Shown here one piece after another: positions 57,424 to 64,000 of a DNA stretch of 64,000 nt. The notes beneath the pieces are model-generated. The model saw only the letters and a program-made list of their open reading frames with translations. It was not told the origin of the DNA and did no database searches. The stretch is from Stratiolaelaps scimitus (Eukaryota > Arthropoda > Arachnida > Mesostigmata > Laelapidae). The translations under genes were made by a program, and so were the position numbers. Numbering within the stretch: position 1 is the stretch's first letter; every line of letters starts with the position of its first letter. The stretch covers positions 356,501 through 420,500 of the forward strand of contig JABWDB010000019.1 of NCBI GenBank assembly GCA_019614645.1, written 5' to 3'.

Positions 57424-58421
57424 CAACGTGCCATATCATTACCCTTGAGTAGCTTGTTGATTATGTTGTACTCGTTGTTGTCGTCTGTTCTTGTCGTTCT
57501 CCATTAGCAGTCGGCTAATTATCGCTTCTGCCCGTCGTTGTTATTCGTCGTGATATTTTCTAACGCTTTCACTTCTCGTTGATCATCGCCACCACCACCA
57601 CAACTTGGTATACAACTTGGTCTCCTGCTGCTGCCGTGGCCGTTTGCGGCGTCATCCACGATGGGTCACCATTAACTACACGATGTAACAAGCGATGTAG
57701 GTAGCAATATCGTAATATAATGATAACACCTTATTAACTGACTGGTGATGTTGTATTTGCACGATGTCGAGAGAGAGACAGAGCTTAATGGCATTAATAG
57801 AGCTGTTGATTGGCTCGCCAAGCTTCAGCGCGAAATTCAGAGGTCGCAGCTCGGTGTACAAACAATCCAAGGAGTACAATGGCTCAGAGAGTGAATGCAG
57901 CAGCCTAAAAGTGGAAGTTCGCTACTAAGAGTATATAGATTTGGCCGAAATATAGATGTGTACGAGTGGCAACAATGGTACACGTGCCTTGCAGCGATAC
58001 CTGACGTATAAAACGCCGAAAGCGTATCTCAATGCTCCTAATGACGTCGGAGGGATCGAGATTTCGAATAGTTGGCCAGGTGATGTCGACAAAGCGGAAT
58101 CGAATGCCAACTTGTAATTAAATCATACCCACTCTCAGCTGAGTTGTGGACGTTTTTGGGCGTCAACGCAGCAGTCTAAGAATAATTAGATTCATTCATC
58201 CTCTAAAAAATGACTTAATTAAAAAATAACGACGCCCACGTGCATAAATGAATGCCATACATACGTATCTGCTAATGTTTATGCGAACACATGCTCATAA
58301 ACGAACACATGCTAATTACAGAGCGAGACGTCGTCTCGAGTGAGTAAACTGCTTCCATGCACAGCATCATCAGCGCACAGGACAATAACAGCACCTAAAC
58401 AGCATCCACAACAAAAGTATC

Positions 58422-58438
58422 ATATATATAATATATAA
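58422..58438. repeat. (AT)n microsatellite, imperfect
   Basis: Short AT array with one AA. Confidence 0.85.
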
Positions 58439-58627
58439 GTTTAGAAGGCCCATAGAGGACTCCTGCCAAAATGAACTTATACACGCAATATGCGCATAGA
58501 TATCCTTGTAACTAGACGACATCGGCTGTTAGATCTCTCAAGCGTATAGTAAATTCTATCATACACACGTACGTCGAGACTAGCGAGTTAGTCTATACGT
58601 TTCACGATACTGCCTCATTTCGTTTAG

Positions 58628-58892
58628 GTGTACTCACCGACATTGCGTGCGCGTTTGCGAAATGGCGAATTGTGGTTTTAATCAATTCTGTGCACACGAA
58701 CACGGACCACTGCCAAATAGCAGCCCGTCATGTAGACATGGGAATAACAACGACAGCAACAAAGGTCTGGTGCGTTTGTTGCTGCTGCTGCTGCCTGCTG
58801 CTGCCATGTTGGCGTTGTTGTTCTGTATATTGCTGTTCGAGGAGTTCTTATTGCTCCACCGTCAACAACAACAGCAGCAGCAGCAGCAATGA
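58628..58892 (+). CDS. Candidate terminal exon: Cys-rich stalk plus membrane segment, unrecognised
   Basis: A strong acceptor (CTCATTTCGTTTAG) ends at 58627. The frame reads CTHRHCVRVCEMANCGFNQF, a further Cys (CAHEHG), SPSCRHG, then an Asn/Ser linker. A 25-residue hydrophobic stretch follows (about 58767-58850), then a poly-Gln tail and TGA. Six cysteines lie within about 35 residues just before the hydrophobic part. That arrangement suits the end of a Cys-rich extracellular domain followed by a membrane anchor or a GPI signal. Caution: the Leu run comes from a CTG tract and the Gln tail from CAA/CAG. The Cys-rich part is not repeat-derived. No family is recognised. Confidence 0.25.
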
Positions 58893-58923
58893 CAACCACA
58901 ACAACAACAACAACAACAACAGC
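58863..58923. repeat. Compound CAA/CAG triplet block
   Basis: About 60 bp of CAA, CAG and AAC units. Confidence 0.9.
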
Positions 58924-58995
58924 AAAAAGTGAGAGTTGCGTAAAGAGAAAAATCGCATTTGGCTCCCATCGGAAAGGCAACATGCTGGGTAGCAA

Positions 58996-59022
58996 CAGCA
59001 GCTACAGCAGCAGCAGCAGCAA
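58996..59022. repeat. (CAG)n triplet tract
   Basis: Imperfect CAG units. Confidence 0.85.
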
Positions 59023-59212
59023 TGACTATAATAGGGGCAGAATTACGTTGCTCACGCTGAGCCTCGCGTCCCCGAGTATCCGATCCACCGCACGGATCGC
59101 GGGAACCGCTGGGAACACCGGGGCAAAATACCAACCCCAGCTCGTCATGGCATATGCGTATTATAGTAATGTGCGACCCACTGAACCACAGCTGGCTGGA
59201 AGTTATAATAGC

Positions 59213-59265
<53 letters not shown>

Positions 59266-59282
59266 GATGTGTGTGTGTGTGT
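59213..59282. repeat. Compound (AT)n(GT)n microsatellite
   Basis: About 26 AT units with one AC, then CGA and about eight GT units. Confidence 0.95.
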
Positions 59283-59593
59283 ATGAGAGTGCTTGTACTT
59301 ATATGCTCACTGTCCGTGTGTACTTGTGTTTGCACCTTTGGCATTTTCTGCCCCAGCCGCTTCAAACACAGCGGCGTCTACTGCTGGCGCAGCTATCACC
59401 AGCGAAAAATTGCGCTGTGCGCTCGCTCCCAGACACGATTACGAGCAAACCGCGGTTCTTGGCCGAATGTCAACTGAACGAATGACTATCCGGCCGCCAA
59501 CAAACAACAATGTGCCGACGATACCACCGACAAGGATATAGCATATACCCGCGTATGACACAGGACGATTCTACGAAGGCCATGCTGAAGCTG

Positions 59594-59617
59594 GCGGGAA
59601 CAGCCCCCTGTTCCCGC
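59594..59617. repeat. 10-bp GC-rich hairpin, CCCC loop
   Basis: GCGGGAACAG and CTGTTCCCGC are perfect reverse complements around four C. Confidence 0.9.
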
Positions 59618-59785
59618 AAGCGGCGTGAGGAGTTACATCGCTCGACGGATGCGCTCGTTGGCAGCAGCAGCAGCTCGTGGTCACCGATTAGAATTGATAT
59701 GACATACAATGCGCCATAGCACCCGTATGTATGTGACCGCACCGAGACCTCGCTGGCCGGTAATTGCCACCAGACGAAGCTACCT

Positions 59786-59786
59786 G

Positions 59787-59818
<32 letters not shown>

Positions 59819-59842
59819 AAAAAAAAAATATATATATATATA
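59786..59842. repeat. Compound (AC)n(AT)n-A11-(AT)n block
   Basis: AC units, AT units, an 11-base A run, then AT units. In reverse complement this is (AT)n-T11-(AT)n, which recalls the AT/poly(T) arrangement in the LINE-like copies. Confidence 0.95.
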
Positions 59843-61508
59843 CGGCTGAGTACAACATGCCGCCTATAATGATTGGTCGGCAACACTTGCGAATCGCAGT
59901 AAACGCTTTTGTACTAGTGTCTACCTCTGTTTGTGTTTGTGTGTGTGTATATGAGTGGTATTTTTGATTCGCCACCTCGTTGCCGACCAGATCGAGAGAT
60001 GGAGACACAAAGATATACGAGAGATGGTCACCGGTGGAAATAAGTCCAATTATATATTATAAAATATTAATTAATCGATGAAGAAACGCACGTCGGAAAC
60101 TGAAATCAACCGAACTCTTAATAGTAGTAGAGTGATCCAAAGTATTTCATCTGCGGCGCCTTCGGTAACGTTCGATTCGAAAATATCCACGCAATCCACG
60201 CATCCATCAATTCCTCGATCTACCTATACATAAATATGTTGGTATGCGTGAATGGCTGTGTTCAAACCGACATCGCCCAGTATAATACCCAGATGAAGAC
60301 ATATCATCGCCTTCACTGCAGCACACGGCAGTTGCTACTCCAGTGGTGCCTGCCCTGAACCCCTGACGTTGACTTCGTTCCGAGATTCCCCAGGATGTCA
60401 ACGGTTAACAAGATTGCCTTGCAGGCCAGGATTGTCACTGTTGTTGCTGCTGCTACTGCTGGCGTCGTTGTTATTAATAATTATAACATCGCTACACTAT
60501 TATATATGCGGCATACGGTCACGTGCGGCATGGTGCTTTGGTGGATGCGCGCAGATGCTGCCTGCTAATGAAAACGAGGAAAAAAATAGAAGAAGAAACA
60601 GCAGCCACCTCCAACAGCAAACGTCAGATTGACATATAGGTCGAGGGGTCGCGTAGATCTGCGGGCAGACGCTTGGCGGCGCGAGAGTTCGCCGCGGCCA
60701 ACCCGTCCCGCTCGGCGGCCCCTCATCGCTCCCAGTGATACAAGCGTGGCTGTTGTTAACAGACATTTGTCATATAGAGATGTAGTACTGCCTACGCCTC
60801 GTGTGACTGGTGCTAATTATTCTTCTGTCCCACTGGGGCTTGGGTTGCAATTGCCCCGTCTAAGCAAGGCTACTGGCAAGATGTCAACGACTTCTGACAT
60901 CGTTAGGGGATATCTCCACCTGCGGGGTGGATAGCAGTGGCTTTCATATTTATTTCATTATTGTAATATGACGGAGGCGGCTGGTAGCACGTAACCATCT
61001 CGCGATCATTCGTTGGACTTCGGCTGGAAGATGAATCAAGGTGAGCGGTTCTGCTTAGCGCTCCTTATCTCGGAGCTGTATAACGCCGTACATCTACGTT
61101 GACCCGATACCGCGATGTCGTTCTCGACGAATTCCGGGATGTTTTTCGCCGTTTCAAGATGAAATGTGTGATTCTATCAATGAACTACGTTTTCAAACAA
61201 AATATCAATAGTAATAGTAAGGATAATAGTTGCACGTATTGGCTGTGAGTCAGCCAGAAAAATTCATTTTTAATAGTACGTGTTTGATACTCGGGCAACT
61301 TATTCCGGTAGCAAGCGTCGAATTGATTGCAACGTGAAGGTTCGAAGAGCAATGGGTGATCGCATTGATGCCCCATTGTGTTTACCCATTAGAATTACGA
61401 CACGAATTGTCATATGCGCAGACATTTTGTCTTCCCCGACAGTTCCTCGCACAGTTCGCCGTGGTGAGTTCGACTAGATACAGGCTATACACGGATACCG
61501 AACAACCT

Positions 61509-61524
61509 ATACATATATATATAT
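61509..61524. repeat. (AT)n microsatellite
   Basis: About eight units. Confidence 0.9.
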
Positions 61525-61731
61525 CTCACGACAGTAAACCATCATTCAGCATCGTTTGTGCAATAGGCGGAGGCCACAACTCGAAGTCAAGATAGCAAGC
61601 TGCCAACACAATCACCCAGCCAAATAGCAGGTGGTCTCGTATATTCCATTGTGTACATGGCGCGCACGCGCGGTAACTCATTTTGTGAGCGGGGGTCTCG
61701 TGGTGTTTGTCTTACGTCATGGTGTGCTCAC

Positions 61732-61746
61732 ATATATATATAATAT
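61732..61746. repeat. (AT)n array, left flank of the paired repeat
   Basis: AT array with one AA, abutting the repeat unit. Confidence 0.85.
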
Positions 61747-61832
61747 ATCCACTCGCAAGGGTCCAACCTCACGCAGGTTTTGTAACAGGTAGCCGCCCAT
61801 TCAATCGCGTACATTGTGCCGATATTGCGCCT
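61747..61832 (+). repeat. (AT)n-flanked dispersed repeat, copy 2
   Basis: Second copy of the 53.9 kb unit: ATCCACTCGCAAGG, ACGCAGGTTTTGTAAC, CGCCCATTCAAT and ATATTGCGC. It is about 10 bp shorter than copy 1. The 8-bp stem of copy 1 is disrupted here. Confidence 0.7.
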
Positions 61833-61856
61833 ATATTATATATATATATATACATA

Positions 61857-61891
<35 letters not shown>

Positions 61892-61902
61892 AGAGAGAGA
61901 GA
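61833..61902. repeat. Compound (AT)n(GA)n microsatellite
   Basis: A long AT array with AC and TC interruptions ending in six GA units. It forms the right flank of the paired repeat. Confidence 0.95.
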
Positions 61903-61967
61903 TCAGCAGGCAGTCGTCCAATCGATTTCACTATCGATACAATATATTATCGTGTACCATTATAAAT

Positions 61968-62792
61968 CTATTGATCGCACAATCGAAGCGGCCTGGTGTT
62001 TGTCGAACGACACAAGTTTGCCGGAAAGCTACAACAAAAGGAATTGTATGCTGTGGAACTATGGAGCAGCCCAACCCCAATTGATGCCTCTGTCCTCGGC
62101 AGCTTCTCACCCAGCGCCCCCCTTCTACTGATTCTCTCCTCTGACGTCGTTGTTTGTTCCACCGGCGCCGGCGAAAGCGCCGCCCCCCCCCGCCCCCCCC
62201 GAAGTCTGTTCTCGTTGGCCGCCGGAGCTGGTGAATCGTCGTTAGAATTTCGTGTCGATCGAGCGAAAATCTCGCTCACGGCGAATTGTCGCCTCGTTCT
62301 GATTGGCCGGGTATTGTCGATAATCCTCGCGGTGACGCCACAGCAGGTGAGACAGACGCGGCGCTGATATGAATCGTTCTCGGAGACAAATGCGTCGTTG
62401 CAAGGCCGAATTTTGGCAGCGGCACAGCCGTGTTCGATACCGTTCGAAATTGAGGCGCTATTCGGCCCTCTGCGGTTGATCTGTGATGAAAATTCGTCGT
62501 GTTGATCTGTCGAATCGATTTCACTGACGATCGCTATCAATTGTGATGACCGAACCGAACGGAGCCCAACCCACAGCAACGACAATCGGAAGATGTGTGT
62601 GTGTGTGTCTGAGTATGATGATTGGGCAACCGCGCGGCGGGCCAGCGCTGTAGAACATTGGAGTTCGAAAGGGTACTGGATTGTCTTGTGTTTGATTCTG
62701 ATATCGGATGTATCTGCGGATGTCGCAACGTGTTTGCTCAGTGGAAAACCCAGTGGTCTGGTATATATATATATATATATATATATAATCAA
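61968..62792 (-). CDS. Longest open frame in the window (274 codons), probably not a gene
   Basis: The minus-strand frame enters from an AT array (62762-62787) and then runs about 240 non-repetitive codons to TGA. It has no ATG at all; its nominal start is TTG inside the array flank. It could only be coding as an exon. Parts look protein-like (CLTCCGVTARIIDNTRPIRT; NSNDDSPAPAANENRLRGG), but no domain is recognised. Its length is unusual for chance in this composition, which is why it is listed. Confidence 0.15.
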   Translation of the reverse strand: MIIYIYIYIYTRPLGFPLSKHVATSADTSDIRIKHKTIQYPFELQCSTALARRAVAQSSYSDTHTHIFRLSLLWVGLRSVRSSQLIAIVSEIDSTDQHDEFSSQINRRGPNSASISNGIEHGCAAAKIRPCNDAFVSENDSYQRRVCLTCCGVTARIIDNTRPIRTRRQFAVSEIFARSTRNSNDDSPAPAANENRLRGGRGGAALSPAPVEQTTTSEERISRRGALGEKLPRTEASIGVGLLHSSTAYNSFCCSFPANLCRSTNTRPLRLCDQ

Positions 62793-62829
62793 TGAATAAT
62801 GGAAGCGTTATATATAGAGAGAGAGAGAG
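62762..62829. repeat. (AT)n array and nearby (TA)(GA)n array
   Basis: AT array at 62762-62787 and a TATATA(GA)n array at about 62809-62829. Confidence 0.95.
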
Positions 62830-64000
62830 TGAGATTTGTTGTTTATTGTCACAGTAGTATTTATCAAAAAATGCTGTGCAACTTTGCAGTAGTGTCTCGA
62901 AACGGCTTGATAACTTAGAACTTCGCGCACTTTGTGTCTGCGCCGTTATATTGGACATATCTATTTTCAAATCGGTAGCTATGTAAATACATTTCACTGT
63001 TCGTTGACTTTAATGCGCACCTATTCGTTCCTGCCATTTGGAAATTCGGGCAGAAAATTCATCAGTTACTCGACTCGGCCAGCTGCAGCGGCTCCCGAAA
63101 CTGATTTGGCCACAGTCGCTCCATGCCAATGAGCAGTGGACAGTGCGTGCTTAACACGCCGGTGGAAATGATCATTTCGCAACAGTAGAGCGGTCATATA
63201 TATATATATATATTAGTATCTATTCTAGATTCTAGTTGATCAGCGAAGCGATCCAAATGATGAATTAGGTCCCGCAAAGACCGCCACTGCAGTGGCAAGT
63301 TTCTGAGCAGTTATAGGGGAAGAAAGCTCTCGCCAAGATTCGTAATAACAATTAGGAATATAGCTGTTTCGACCTCATTGTTGCCGTATTTTAGCTACGC
63401 ACAGGACAAGATTTGATCGTCGACTAGCCACAAACAGCATTTGCCACTCGCGCAGTAACTCGCTGTAACTCCGAGGGAATATCTCGGGGTTAGAACTTTG
63501 ATCAGCAATTGAACACGTTCGACGTTTGTACGCTTGATTCGAACTCCGACCGGAGTTCGCGGGCAGCGCTTTTTTCAATGAACATCGTAACTAGGCGCGG
63601 TTTCTTCACTACAGCTCAGGTACCCATGGTTCATTTGAGGTCATGATGCGTTCATTATTTCCAAGATGTTCGTATCATGTTAACAGTTGTAAAACTTAAG
63701 TTCAACGCTTTTTTTGTCCATTTGACTGAGCATGCGTCATTCGCTTGGGCGAGGCTACAATTTCTGTTGATTCGGTAACAATAAGTCGTACTAAAAAGAT
63801 AATTTCATTTTTATGATTATATCATACGTCTGCGTTGATCATTTGATATGTATTATATTTAGAATTAGAACTTCGCTAGCAACCGCGGCACCTTCATTTT
63901 ACGTGATCGTTTCGAACTTAGCCACGATTTAACCAACGATTCGACTACCCAGCAATGTGTTCGTTATCATTGTGACTTCCTCTTAGCGAACTTCGTGCCG
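62830..64000. other. Gene-free stretch
   Basis: One AT array at 63196-63213 and an 8-bp stem (CGAACTCC/GGAGTTCG) at 63540-63559. No gene is supported. Confidence 0.5.

Larger units (their letters stand above)
59023..61746. other. Gene-free stretch
   Basis: AT/AC/GT arrays (listed) and unique sequence. No gene is supported. Confidence 0.5.

Overview
This window looks like non-coding DNA from an invertebrate, most likely an arthropod. Three things point that way. CpG is frequent and not depleted. Class III (tRNA-headed) SINEs are present. Simple repeats are extremely dense: more than 30 (AT)n arrays, plus many CAG/CTG, CAA/TTG, AAT, CT/GA and AC/GT tracts and several 11-13 base poly(C)/poly(G) runs. 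I cannot name the species. A mite or another chelicerate is only a guess. I recognise no conserved protein gene, rRNA, true tRNA, CRISPR array or bacterial-type operon. The length distribution of open frames is close to what chance gives in 64 kb read in six frames, and many frames are lengthened artificially by (AT)n (read as Tyr-Ile) or CTG/CAG tracts. Every CDS entry below is therefore a low-confidence exon candidate, chosen for splice sites, signal peptides, membrane segments or cysteine patterns and not for length.

The best-supported biology is retrotransposition. SINE family 1 has a tRNA-like head with a B box matching GGTTCGARTCC, a body containing ACATAAGAGAGCTTAA, and a 3' end reading TTCCTTTAATAAACCAATA followed by a short tandem tail (TTTACC)n or (TTACC)n. 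Copies lie near 8.5, 24.8, 28.4, 30.2 (minus strand) and 37.7 kb. Two further loci (24.60-24.85 kb and 27.68-27.80 kb) resemble each other and read as the decayed C-terminal end of a LINE ORF ([ST]FIEQ[GC]IYI), then (AT)n, poly(T) and TTAATTRAATTAGTTAC. The first of them runs directly into the SINE family 1 tail. This suggests the partner LINE and its parasitic SINE are both here. SINE family 2 is a different tRNA-like element with two copies: 35.8-36.1 kb (plus, ending in A16) and 37.44-37.65 kb (minus, head-to-head with a family 1 fragment). A third small repeat, about 90 bp, occurs twice (53.9 and 61.7 kb), each time sandwiched between (AT)n arrays.

Layout: 0-8.4 kb, AT and triplet arrays with one possible secreted-peptide exon (6.1-6.25 kb, minus). 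8.5-11.4 kb, a SINE, a small minisatellite and a possible terminal exon. 12-20 kb, repeats and weak open frames. 20-22.4 kb, two long perfect inverted repeats and a possible internal exon. 24.5-30.4 kb, the densest retroelement cluster. 31-35.7 kb, repeats. 35.8-38.2 kb, a second SINE cluster. 40.9-44.2 kb, two splice-bounded open frames. 45-53 kb, triplet and CT repeats. 53.7-62 kb, the (AT)n-flanked repeat pair, the longest AT array (57.3 kb) and a Cys-rich/membrane exon candidate (58.6 kb). The window may be intronic or intergenic; nothing in the sequence decides which.
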